Source: Sphingopyxis terrae subsp. terrae NBRC 15098
Lineage (GTDB): Bacteria > Pseudomonadota > Alphaproteobacteria > Sphingomonadales > Sphingomonadaceae
Direction: 5' to 3'
Length of the DNA: 64,000 nt
Assembly: GCF_001610975.1 (NCBI RefSeq)
Contig: NZ_CP013342.1
Span: 2,737,001 to 2,801,000, forward strand
Positions 1-6,379 of the stretch are shown in pieces (position 1 is the first letter of the stretch; each line of letters opens with the position of its first letter). Made by a program: the position numbers and the translations under genes. Under the pieces are notes generated by a model that did not search any database, was not told the DNA's origin, and saw only the letters and a program-made list of their open reading frames with translations.

Positions 1-119
1 CGATCCCCCAGCTCTATGTGAAGGGCGAATTCGTCGGCGGCAGCGATATCATGATGGAAATGTGGGAAGCCGGTGAGCTGCATCAGCTCGTCAACGGTCT
101 TCCCGCGCGCGCCGACTGA
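1..119 (+). CDS. grxD: Monothiol glutaredoxin, C-terminal part (5' truncated by window edge)
   Basis: The reading frame is open from base 3 and ends with TGA at 117-119. Its translated end contains [20 protein letters not shown], the typical C-terminal half of a Grx4/GrxD monothiol glutaredoxin: the cis-Pro segment followed by the GG-x-D glutathione-binding turn. The CGFS active site would lie upstream, outside the window. Members of this family carry [2Fe-2S] clusters in the cytoplasm and take part in Fe-S delivery; in alphaproteobacteria the gene is usually next to bolA, which cannot be checked here. The family call is firm from these motifs; the gene symbol is inferred. Confidence 0.9.
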   Translation, partial: IPQLYVKGEFVGGSDIMMEMWEAGELHQLVNGLPARAD

Positions 120-147
120 CATAATGCGAACCATCGGTTGACCGGCC

Positions 148-173
148 GGGCCGGCGGTATTGACCGCCGGCCC
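148..173. terminator. Perfect hairpin between convergent genes
   Basis: Arms GGGCCGGCGGT and ACCGCCGGCCC (11 bp, perfect) flank an ATTG loop, midway between the stop of the glutaredoxin gene and the stop of the opposing DUF2218 gene. No clear T-run follows on either strand, so it is a likely but not canonical bidirectional terminator. Confidence 0.55.
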
Positions 174-188
174 AGGTCGTTCTCGTGT

Positions 189-503
189 CTATTGCCAGTC
201 GAAGCGCAGGGGCGCTTCGCGAAAGGCGAAGCGGTCGAGGTGGCGCGCAACCGCGCCCTTCACTGCCTCGAGCTGGCCCTCGGCGCTCGCATCGATGCGA
301 ACCGACAGCCTTGCTTCGCCGGCGTCGAACGTCACGAGCCCGTCGCCCGGCCAGTCCGCCCCGCGCGCGTCGCGCGGAAAGGTGACGGTGCCGTGATCGG
401 CGGTGAAGGTGACCGCCAGATTATGCTGCCAATGCTTGCAGAGCTGCTGCAGATATTTGCTCGCATGCGCCGTGGGGACCTGTGCGGTAGCGCTATGGGC
501 CAT
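189..503 (-). CDS. DUF2218 domain protein
   Basis: A 104-residue cytoplasmic protein matching DUF2218: an HA-x-KYLQQLCKHW-type N-terminus, a GTVTFP strand and a C-terminal helix with HLDRFAFRE. No enzymatic residues are evident and the molecular function of the family is not established. The start at 503 is chosen because GGAGG lies 5 bases upstream; an in-frame ATG at 515 would give four more residues but has no ribosome binding site. The stop of the upstream padR-type gene (515-517) lies just before this start, so the two genes form one unit and may be translationally coupled. That suggests the PadR protein controls this gene together with itself. Confidence 0.8.
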   Translation of the reverse strand: MAHSATAQVPTAHASKYLQQLCKHWQHNLAVTFTADHGTVTFPRDARGADWPGDGLVTFDAGEARLSVRIDASAEGQLEAVKGAVARHLDRFAFREAPLRFDWQ

Positions 504-514
504 CTGAGCCTCCA

Positions 515-1120
515 TCAAAGCCGCTCGATCTTTTGCGCCGCCTCGTCGATCCGCGCCACAATCTCGTGGAGCGTCGCTTCGTCGAGGTCGCGGTCGCGCA
601 GCCGGTTCATCAGTACGGCGCGCAAATTGCCCATCGCCCGGCGCACCGAAGCGCTGTCTGTGCGCTGCTGCTCATCGCCGATCGCCGCCAGCCGCGCCAG
701 CAGTTCGTCGATGAGCGCGGCGTTGGCGTCGAGTTCGGCCTGACCCTCCGGCGTAATCGCGAACAGCTTCTTGGCGCCCTCGCTGTCGGCGGCGGCAATC
801 TGGCCCATGTCGTCGAGCAGGGTGAGGGTGGGGTAGATCACGCCGGGGCTGGGCGCATAGGCGCCGCCCGTCAGTTCCTCGATCCGCCGGATCAGGTCGT
901 AGCCGTGGCGCGGTTCGTCGGCGATCAGCCGCAGCAGGACGAGGCGCAATTCGCCGCTGTCGAACATCCGGCGGCGCCGGCCGCGGCCCTCGTCATCGTG
1001 GCCGTGACGGCCGCCGAATCCGCGCCCGCGGCCGAAGCCGGGTCCGAATCCGCGCCCGCCGTGGCGCATCCCATGGCGCATGCCGCATCCGCGATCGCCT
1101 CTATGTCCATGAAAGTACAT
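515..1120 (-). CDS. PadR-family transcriptional regulator
   Basis: 201 residues. Positions 1-50 are an unusual Gly/His/Arg-rich tail (repeated RHG, GFG and RGRG units) that could bind metal or nucleic acid. Positions ~52-130 form the PadR winged helix, with LRLVLLRLIADEPRHGYDLI and the PSPGVIYPTLTLL recognition-helix segment, and ~150-200 form the helical dimerisation tail. PadR proteins usually repress their own operon and are released by small ligands. A perfect 14-bp AT-rich palindrome stands 34 bp upstream of the start and is the obvious autoregulatory site. The DUF2218 gene follows directly. The ligand is unknown. A His-rich N-terminus ahead of a PadR domain also occurs in other proteobacterial PadR proteins, so the tail is probably real rather than a wrong start. 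Confidence 0.88.
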   Translation of the reverse strand: MYFHGHRGDRGCGMRHGMRHGGRGFGPGFGRGRGFGGRHGHDDEGRGRRRRMFDSGELRLVLLRLIADEPRHGYDLIRRIEELTGGAYAPSPGVIYPTLTLLDDMGQIAAADSEGAKKLFAITPEGQAELDANAALIDELLARLAAIGDEQQRTDSASVRRAMGNLRAVLMNRLRDRDLDEATLHEIVARIDEAAQKIERL

Positions 1121-1153
1121 GTCTTTATCCTTTAGACTGTTTTTAGATAGCTC

Positions 1154-1167
1154 TAAGATATATCTTA
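1154..1167. promoter_or_regulatory. Likely PadR operator palindrome
   Basis: TAAGATATATCTTA is a perfect 14-bp palindrome, strikingly AT-rich for this genome, and lies upstream of the minus-strand padR-type gene that starts at 1120. PadR proteins typically bind AT-rich dyads of this sort. The assignment is inferred from position. Confidence 0.6.
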
Positions 1168-1237
1168 AATGAAATTGCGCAAGGGGATTTGCGCGATTTT
1201 GTGCGCGAACGCCCTGCGGCGGGTCCGGCTATTTTCC

Positions 1238-1265
1238 TTGACTCGCGGCGGCTCGCCGCTATTAA
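1238..1265 (+). promoter_or_regulatory. Candidate sigma-70 promoter for rplJL
   Basis: TTGACT (1238-1243) and TATTAA (1260-1265) are separated by 16 bp and read toward rplJ. The start of transcription would fall near 1272, giving a leader of about 260 nt. Confidence 0.55.
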
Positions 1266-1269
1266 GCGC

Positions 1270-1533
1270 CCCCGTGTTGTCAGGGTTTCGATCCTGGCAA
1301 TTCCGTCCGAGACAGTTGGTGCGGGGGATTTGCCCCGCTTAATTTCCAGCCTAGACGGGGAACAGTCTTTTTCGGTCGCCCGCCTGTATCCAGGCGCCCG
1401 CGGCTTGACCGACCCCATCGGACATCGCCACGCAACGGACAGGCGGGATGCGTCCCTTCTGGCCTTTGCGTTCGTTAGCCGCCCGGCGGCGCGCCCTGTT
1501 GCGCGCATCCGGGCACAGAGTGGAGAAACAGGC
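1270..1533 (+). promoter_or_regulatory. Long rplJ leader, probable L10(L12)-binding autoregulatory RNA
   Basis: About 260 nt without a convincing gene lie between the candidate promoter and rplJ. Several short hairpins can be drawn, for example GCGGGG/CCCCGC at 1321-1338 and CGCC/GGCG near 1400. Long structured leaders upstream of rplJ bind the L10-L12 complex and repress translation in many bacteria. The position and length fit, but I did not verify the conserved L10-binding kink-turn. Confidence 0.45.
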
Positions 1534-2049
1534 ATGGATCGTGCTCAAAAAGCCGATGCCGTATCCTCGCTGAATGCTACGCTGTCGAATGCGGCTTCGG
1601 TTGTGATCGTTCGCAACCTTGGTCTTACCGTCGCCCAGTCGACGGTGCTTCGCCAGCAGATGCGCGACGCGGGCGCGAGCTTCAAGGTCGCGAAGAACCG
1701 CCTGGCCAAGATCGCGCTCGAAGGCACGCCCTACACCGGCATCAGCGATTATCTGACCGGTCCCACGGCTATTGCCGCTTCCACCGATGCGGTGGCGGCT
1801 GCGAAGATCGCCGTGGAATTTGCCAAGACCAACGACAAGCTTGAAATCGTTGGCGGCGGCATGGGGGATGTTGTCCTCGACGTGGAAGGCGTGAAGGCGC
1901 TCGCTTCGCTGCCGTCGCTCGACGAGCTGCGCGGCACGCTTATCGGCCTGCTTCAGGCTCCGGCCACCAAGGTTGCCCAGATTGCGGCAGCCCCGGCTGG
2001 TCAGCTGGCGCGGGTCTTTGGTGCCTATGGCGCCAAGGAAGCGGCATAA
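1534..2049 (+). CDS. rplJ: 50S ribosomal protein L10
   Basis: 171 residues beginning [17 protein letters not shown]. The N-terminal rRNA-binding domain ([32 protein letters not shown]) and the C-terminal helix that anchors L7/L12 dimers ([20 protein letters not shown]) are both present. The start at 1534 has TGGAGA 6-7 bases upstream; the open frame extends much further 5' but only through the leader. It is the base of the ribosomal stalk and acts with RplL, encoded 56 bp downstream. The length is normal for the family. Confidence 0.97.
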   Translation: MDRAQKADAVSSLNATLSNAASVVIVRNLGLTVAQSTVLRQQMRDAGASFKVAKNRLAKIALEGTPYTGISDYLTGPTAIAASTDAVAAAKIAVEFAKTNDKLEIVGGGMGDVVLDVEGVKALASLPSLDELRGTLIGLLQAPATKVAQIAAAPAGQLARVFGAYGAKEAA

Positions 2050-2105
2050 ACCCTACCTACCCTTACCAATTCACCGGGCTATCCCGGTTCTGATGGAGAA
2101 TGAAA

Positions 2106-2480
2106 ATGGCTGATCTTGCTAAGATCGTTGAAGACCTGTCGGCGCTGACCGTTCTGGAAGCTGCTGAACTTTCGAAGATGCTCGAAGAAAAGTGGGGCGT
2201 TTCGGCCGCCGCTGCTGTCGCTGTTGCCGCTCCGGCTGCTGGCGCTGGCGCTCCGGCTGCTGAAGAAAAGGACGAATTCGACGTCGTCCTGACCGGCGAC
2301 GGTGGTCAGAAGATCAACGTCATCAAGGAAGTCCGCGCGATCACCGGCCTGGGCCTGGGCGAAGCTAAGGCGCTCGTCGAAGGCGCGCCGAAGGCCGTCA
2401 AGGAAGGTGTCAACAAGGCCGAAGCCGAAGACATCAAGAAGAAGCTGGAAGCTGCCGGCGCGACCGTCGAACTCAAGTAA
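2106..2480 (+). CDS. rplL: 50S ribosomal protein L7/L12
   Basis: 124 residues starting [20 protein letters not shown]. An N-terminal dimerisation helix pair, an Ala/Pro-rich flexible hinge (~35-55) and the C-terminal factor-binding domain with [20 protein letters not shown] are all present. Start 2106 is preferred over the ATG at 2100 because GGAGA sits at the right distance and the product then matches the usual N-terminus. It is the stalk protein that recruits EF-Tu and EF-G. Cotranscribed with rplJ; a strong terminator follows, so rpoBC is not read from this unit. Confidence 0.97.
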   Translation: MADLAKIVEDLSALTVLEAAELSKMLEEKWGVSAAAAVAVAAPAAGAGAPAAEEKDEFDVVLTGDGGQKINVIKEVRAITGLGLGEAKALVEGAPKAVKEGVNKAEAEDIKKKLEAAGATVELK

Positions 2481-2536
2481 GTTCGCTGTCGTTCGCAGCG
2501 GTTGCCGCCGGCTCCCGGCGGAACCATGGCGACAAG

Positions 2537-2572
2537 AAAAAGGGCGGTGCCTTGCGGCGCCGCCCTTTTTCC
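2537..2572 (+). terminator. Rho-independent terminator after rplL
   Basis: AAAAAGGGCGG pairs with CCGCCCTTTTT, with a GC-rich loop, and ends in a T-run at 2566-2570. It closes the rplJL transcript; by symmetry it could also end transcription from the other strand. Confidence 0.85.
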
Positions 2573-2618
2573 TTGCGCGACGAACAAATTTGGCGCGCGC
2601 GGCTAGTCAGCCTCTGGC

Positions 2619-3635
2619 TCAGCCCTTGGCGAAACCGGGGCGCAGGCCCGGGCGCGCGGGGCGGATATCGGGACGATGCACGTCCTGCTGCGCCGGGGCC
2701 GGTTCGGGATGCTGGGCGATATCCCACGCGCTGGCCGGCTGGCGGCGCATATCCTTCTGTTCAGCGAGCAGCGCATCATAGTCCATCCGTTCGCGGCGGT
2801 CATAGAAGCGCGCGCGCTTCAGCCGCTTCTTGAGCGTCAGGAAGGGATTGTCCTCGCTCGGGCCGGCCATGGCCAGCGCCTCATGACGGCCCATGCTGCC
2901 GTGCGGCGCGGTGGCGAATGCGGGCGTCGAACGCGGTTTGGCGGGAGGTGCCGTGAAGACGGGCGTGCGCGTGATTTCGGGCGCAGAGGCCGTGATGACG
3001 TCTTCGTAGCGCGTGTTCTCGACAATTAAGTCGGCGCGGCGGCGACGCATCAAGGCGAACGCTGCGCCGCCAGCGAGCAGCAGCGCTGCGGCACCGCCTG
3101 CGATTTCCCAGGGGAAGGCGTCGCCGCCCGCGTCGGCGGGCTGTGCGACCATAGGATCTGCGGGTTCGGCGACCGGCGTCGCAAGCGGCGGCGTCAGCGC
3201 GCTATCTTCGGCGAGCGTCGATGCGGTTGCGGTAGCCGGTTCGGCTGGTTCGGTTGCGGGGCTCGCCGGGGCGGCCCCGGGCTCGCGGGTCCGCTCGGCC
3301 GGTGCGGCTTTCGCCTGACGTTCGGCGCGCGGCGCAGGGGCGGCCTCCGCCTGCGGTTCGGCGACCTTCGGCGTTGCTTCGGTAGCTGGGGGCGCGACGT
3401 CGAGCGGCACGCGGATGAACGGCGCAGGTGCGGGCGTCGCAGGCTGCGTCGTCTGCGGAGCCGGTGCGGCGACCGGTGGCACCATCACAACCGGCGGCGC
3501 GACGGGTTCGGGCGCCATCGCGGGGGGCGTGGTTTCGGCCGGCGCGGTCTGCGCAAAGGCGGCCGGGGTGGACAGGACCAGGAACGCGGCCATCGCGCTC
3601 GTGGCAGGGCGGAGGAGGGGGAGCTTCTTCGTCAT
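2619..3635 (-). CDS. Secreted/anchored Pro-Ala-rich protein with one central TM segment
   Basis: 338 residues, family not recognised. A signal-like N-terminus (MTKKLPLLRPATSAMAAF..STPAAFAQ) is followed by about 160 residues of Pro/Ala/Glu-rich low-complexity sequence. A single hydrophobic span (IAGGAAALLLAGGAAFALM) with a following RRRR stop-transfer cluster precedes a basic ~110-residue C-terminal part containing NPFLTLKKRLKRARFYDRRERMDYDALLAEQ. The layout suggests an extracytoplasmic stalk and a cytoplasmic tail. The start at 3635 is chosen for the signal peptide; no purine-rich ribosome binding site precedes it (TTTCCTTTCAC), which is odd. A perfect 14-bp inverted repeat lies 23 bp upstream. 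Function unknown. Confidence 0.6.
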   Translation of the reverse strand: MTKKLPLLRPATSAMAAFLVLSTPAAFAQTAPAETTPPAMAPEPVAPPVVMVPPVAAPAPQTTQPATPAPAPFIRVPLDVAPPATEATPKVAEPQAEAAPAPRAERQAKAAPAERTREPGAAPASPATEPAEPATATASTLAEDSALTPPLATPVAEPADPMVAQPADAGGDAFPWEIAGGAAALLLAGGAAFALMRRRRADLIVENTRYEDVITASAPEITRTPVFTAPPAKPRSTPAFATAPHGSMGRHEALAMAGPSEDNPFLTLKKRLKRARFYDRRERMDYDALLAEQKDMRRQPASAWDIAQHPEPAPAQQDVHRPDIRPARPGLRPGFAKG

Positions 3636-3657
3636 AGTGAAAGGAAAACGAACCGCG

Positions 3658-3693
3658 CGTGAAAAGCGCTGCCAAATGACAGCGCTTTTCACG
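3658..3693. promoter_or_regulatory. Perfect 14-bp inverted repeat upstream of the Pro-Ala-rich protein gene
   Basis: Arms CGTGAAAAGCGCTG (3658-3671) and CAGCGCTTTTCACG (3680-3693) are exact complements with an 8-nt loop. On the minus strand it ends 23 bp before the start at 3635. There is no T-run after it in that direction. It could be an operator for a dimeric regulator or a 5' UTR hairpin. Confidence 0.6.
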
Positions 3694-3786
3694 ACGAGCC
3701 GTGGCGGCCCGGCGATTGGACGAAGAATTTTGGCGTCTAGTGCTGGACTTTACATGTACGACAAGCACCATTTGCCGCTTCTCTGC

Positions 3787-4113
3787 TTAATCTCCTGCGG
3801 CTTTGATCAAGCGCGCGGACTGCAGCATTGCCTTACCTATACCGGTTTCGTCTGCCGAGAGGGTCAGGCAGTTGCCCTTGTATTTAGGCTTATCGCATAC
3901 CTCCCAGACGTCGCCGGGAAAGACGGCTATGCTGCCGACAAGGAAATCATGCCCCAAGCTGGGATTATCTTTGGCAATGCGATAGGATTCGCCGTCGAAC
4001 TTTTGACCCTTGAAAAGGGTGAGCGTCCCTTTGAGCGTCTTCGCATTCTCGTCGGCCGCGACGGGCGACGAGAGGAACGCCAAGACGGCAAACGCGGCTG
4101 CAAAGTGCTTCAT
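3787..4113 (-). CDS. Secreted beta/gamma-crystallin-related small protein
   Basis: 108 residues. A clear signal peptide (MKHFAAAFAVLAFLSSPVAA) leaves a mature protein of about 88 residues. The stretch GDVWEVCDKPKYKGNCLTL resembles the aromatic-x-G-x-C core of beta/gamma-crystallin Greek-key motifs, and an earlier LFKGQKFDGESYRI strand pair may be the other half. Such bacterial single-domain crystallins often bind calcium and are periplasmic, but the role here is not known. AGGAGA stands 6 bases before ATG 4113, which decides the start over the longer frame. The carotenoid oxygenase gene lies 60 bp upstream on the same strand, so the two could be co-transcribed. Confidence 0.65.
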   Translation of the reverse strand: MKHFAAAFAVLAFLSSPVAADENAKTLKGTLTLFKGQKFDGESYRIAKDNPSLGHDFLVGSIAVFPGDVWEVCDKPKYKGNCLTLSADETGIGKAMLQSARLIKAAGD

Positions 4114-4173
4114 GTCTGTCTCCTTTCCCCAATCAATGTGGAAATGACTCCGCCGCGTCAACCGCTGGCCGTC

Positions 4174-5616
4174 CTAATCGGCGACCCAATTGCCGTGAAA
4201 GCCGGGGGGGATCCGGTGCGGCAGATGGATCACCGCTTGCGGCGCGCCGGTAAAATCGTCGGCGTTGAGGATGACGAGCTCGCTCGTTTCCTTGTTCATG
4301 TCGACGATCAGGCCGATCAGCCAGCCGTCATCTTCGGCGCCCGCGGCGCTGCGCGGCACGAAGACGAACTCACCGGGGTGGCGGCCGGAGCCGAAATCGC
4401 GGGCTTCGGTCGTGCCTTTTTCCAGATCGTGACGAAAGAGCCGGGTATCGGCGATCGCCATTTCGACCGCGCCATCGCCCGGAATGGCGACGCTGTAGAT
4501 ATAGCGATAGGGGCGGGTGGTCAGCCGTTCGTCGTAGCGCGGAAATTCCTGCGGATGATCGTGTACAACTGCGCGCGTCGTCGTTCCCGCCGCCGGGTCG
4601 ATCGTCCAGCGTTCCATGCGCGACCGTTCGCTGTCGGGGCCGCGCTTCGAGCGTGCGAACATCGTGTCGTGCGCGACGACATCGACGACGACCTTGCCGT
4701 CGGCGGTTTCGAACGCATTGGCGGGGTGAAAGACATAGCAGGGATCGACCGGCACCCACACCACCTCGTCGCCGCGGCCTTTCCTGGGGAGGAGGCCGAC
4801 GCGCGCCGGATGGGCTTCGTTCCACGCATAGGGAAAGCGATAGCCCGCAAGCAGCGACTTCATCGAAAAGGTGACCGGCAGATCGAACACCAGCACGTAA
4901 TTTTCGGTGATGGCGCAGTCGTGGATCGACGGACCGTCGCTCACTGCAACCGCTTCCTCGCGGATCACCTGCGCCTTGTCGTCGAGTACGACGTGCCAGA
5001 CCTTGTTCATTTCGTCGCCGCGGTAGGTGATCGCATGCGTCTCGCCGGTGAGCGGGTCATGATGCGGGTGCGCCGTATAGGGGCCGGCGAGCGTGCCATC
5101 AAAGGGGTTGTGGGCGATCGTCGCGAGTTGATCGTCGAGCTCGACAGGCTTGCCGCCCGCCTCGACGATCGCGAAGGTGCGTCCCGCCAATCCGACGACA
5201 TTGGTGTTGGGGGCATCGAAGCCGTCGGTGCGCGCGCCGGGCGGGATCGGCTCGCCGAGCTTTGCGCACGCCTCGGTCCCGCGCACCCAGCGATTGCGGT
5301 ACCAGTGGGCCTGGCCGCCGCCTATACGCAGACCGTGGACCATGCCGGCGCCCGTGAACCAGTGATAGCTCGCGGGATCGGGGGGGAGAGCCGGGTTGGG
5401 GCCATTGCGCAGATAACGGCCCGAAAGCGCCGCGGGAATGTCCCCGTCGACGCGCAGGGCTTCGATCGTCAGTTCCTCGGTCATCGGTTTGTGGATGCCG
5501 GTCAGATAGGGATGCGCGTCGGTGGGGCGGGGCAGGCGCTTGCGGTTGAAATCGGCGACCTTGCCTATGCCTTTGGTGACCGCGCCGCGGATCAGCGTTT
5601 CCATATTGCTCGCCAT
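4174..5616 (-). CDS. Carotenoid oxygenase family (RPE65/CCD/lignostilbene dioxygenase-like) protein
   Basis: 480 residues, normal family length. The seven-bladed propeller motifs are present from RYLRNGPNP (~67) onward. Four candidate iron-ligand histidines are visible: TAHPHHDP (~183-186), IHDC (232), YVFHPANAFE (297) and the C-terminal FHGNWVAD (474). These non-haem Fe(II) enzymes cleave a C=C bond in carotenoids, apocarotenoids or lignin-derived stilbenes. Sphingomonads have both carotenoids and lignin-derived substrates, so the exact substrate cannot be read from sequence. The start at 5616 follows AGGAGA-AGGGC; the longer open frame upstream overlaps the divergent regulator gene and is not coding. 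It is divergent from a TetR gene with 51 bp between starts, so control by that regulator is likely. Confidence 0.9.
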   Translation of the reverse strand: MASNMETLIRGAVTKGIGKVADFNRKRLPRPTDAHPYLTGIHKPMTEELTIEALRVDGDIPAALSGRYLRNGPNPALPPDPASYHWFTGAGMVHGLRIGGGQAHWYRNRWVRGTEACAKLGEPIPPGARTDGFDAPNTNVVGLAGRTFAIVEAGGKPVELDDQLATIAHNPFDGTLAGPYTAHPHHDPLTGETHAITYRGDEMNKVWHVVLDDKAQVIREEAVAVSDGPSIHDCAITENYVLVFDLPVTFSMKSLLAGYRFPYAWNEAHPARVGLLPRKGRGDEVVWVPVDPCYVFHPANAFETADGKVVVDVVAHDTMFARSKRGPDSERSRMERWTIDPAAGTTTRAVVHDHPQEFPRYDERLTTRPYRYIYSVAIPGDGAVEMAIADTRLFRHDLEKGTTEARDFGSGRHPGEFVFVPRSAAGAEDDGWLIGLIVDMNKETSELVILNADDFTGAPQAVIHLPHRIPPGFHGNWVAD

Positions 5617-5650
5617 GCCCTTCTCCTTTCGCTTGCGCGACCGACTCGCG

Positions 5651-5694
5651 ATGTTTACAGTGCAAACATGATCGACGAAGATAACAGTGTCAAC
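5651..5694. promoter_or_regulatory. Tandem TetR-type operators in the divergent promoter region
   Basis: ATGTTTACAGTGCAAACAT (5651-5669) is a near-perfect dyad that overlaps the TetR start codon. A related sequence, GATAACAGTGTCAAC, lies at 5680-5694 in the first codons of the regulator gene. Both resemble the GTTTACACTGTAAAC-type dyads bound by many TetR regulators. The site sits 35 bp from the oxygenase start, so one protein could repress both genes. Confidence 0.65.
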
Positions 5695-6288
5695 ATAGAA
5701 AATGCCGATGCGGGGGCGACGCCGCGTGGCAAGGGCTATCATCATGGCGACTTGCGCGCCGCGGTGATCGCCGCCGGGATGAAGCGGCTGACCGAGGGCG
5801 ACGATGCCGAGCTTGGCCTGCGCGCGCTGGCGCGCGACGTCGGGGTCAGCGCGACCGCGCTTTACCGGCATTTCCCCGACAAGGAGGCGTTGCTCGACGC
5901 GCTGGCCGACGAAGGATTGCGGCGGCTGGGGGCGTTGCAGGCGCAGGCGTGGCTCAAGGCGGGCGGCGGTAAGGCGGGCTTTCTTGCGATCGGTATCGCC
6001 TATGTCCGCTTTGCGCACGAAGACCCCGCTATCTTTCGGCTCAGCTTCACGCGCCAGATGCCCGAACGCTATCGCGAAGCGGGGACCGATGGCGGCGAAA
6101 CCGCCTTCAACCTGCTGCGCGTCGGGGTGTCGCAGGCGCTGCCGCAGCTCGATGCGCCCGACGTCGCGGCGCTCCACGCCTGGTCATTGGTGCACGGGCT
6201 GGCAATGCTGATTCTCGACCGCCGGATCGAATGGGACGAAGCGCGGGTCGAACAGGTCGTCGCAATGACTTTCGGCGGGTTCGACTAA
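5668..6288 (+). CDS. TetR/AcrR-family transcriptional regulator
   Basis: 206 residues. The N-terminal helix-turn-helix covers ~24-70: YHHGDLRAAVIAAGMKRL, then LGLRALARDVGVSATALYRHFPDKEALL, a textbook TetR recognition segment. The ligand-binding C-terminal half contains a WHG-like segment (LHAWSLVHGLAMLILDRRI) as in the TetR_C_33/WHG domain. Start 5668 is the first ATG; a GTG at 5687 is possible. A much longer open frame runs upstream but only through the minus-strand oxygenase gene. It is divergent from the carotenoid oxygenase gene with a dyad between them; the inferred role is repression of that gene and itself in response to an aromatic or isoprenoid ligand. Confidence 0.9.
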   Translation: MIDEDNSVNIENADAGATPRGKGYHHGDLRAAVIAAGMKRLTEGDDAELGLRALARDVGVSATALYRHFPDKEALLDALADEGLRRLGALQAQAWLKAGGGKAGFLAIGIAYVRFAHEDPAIFRLSFTRQMPERYREAGTDGGETAFNLLRVGVSQALPQLDAPDVAALHAWSLVHGLAMLILDRRIEWDEARVEQVVAMTFGGFD

Positions 6289-6379
6289 CGCGATGATTTG
6301 CAGAGATTTCGCGCCCGTTCCCGGCTAAACAGGTGGCGATGTTAGCCATTTGTTTTCCAGTTTTTGCCAGAAAACGGGC

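Noticed and set aside
3415..6288. A 957-residue plus-strand frame containing the TetR gene
   Set aside because: Only the last 206 residues are a real protein. The rest is antisense to the crystallin-like, Pro-Ala-rich and carotenoid oxygenase genes.
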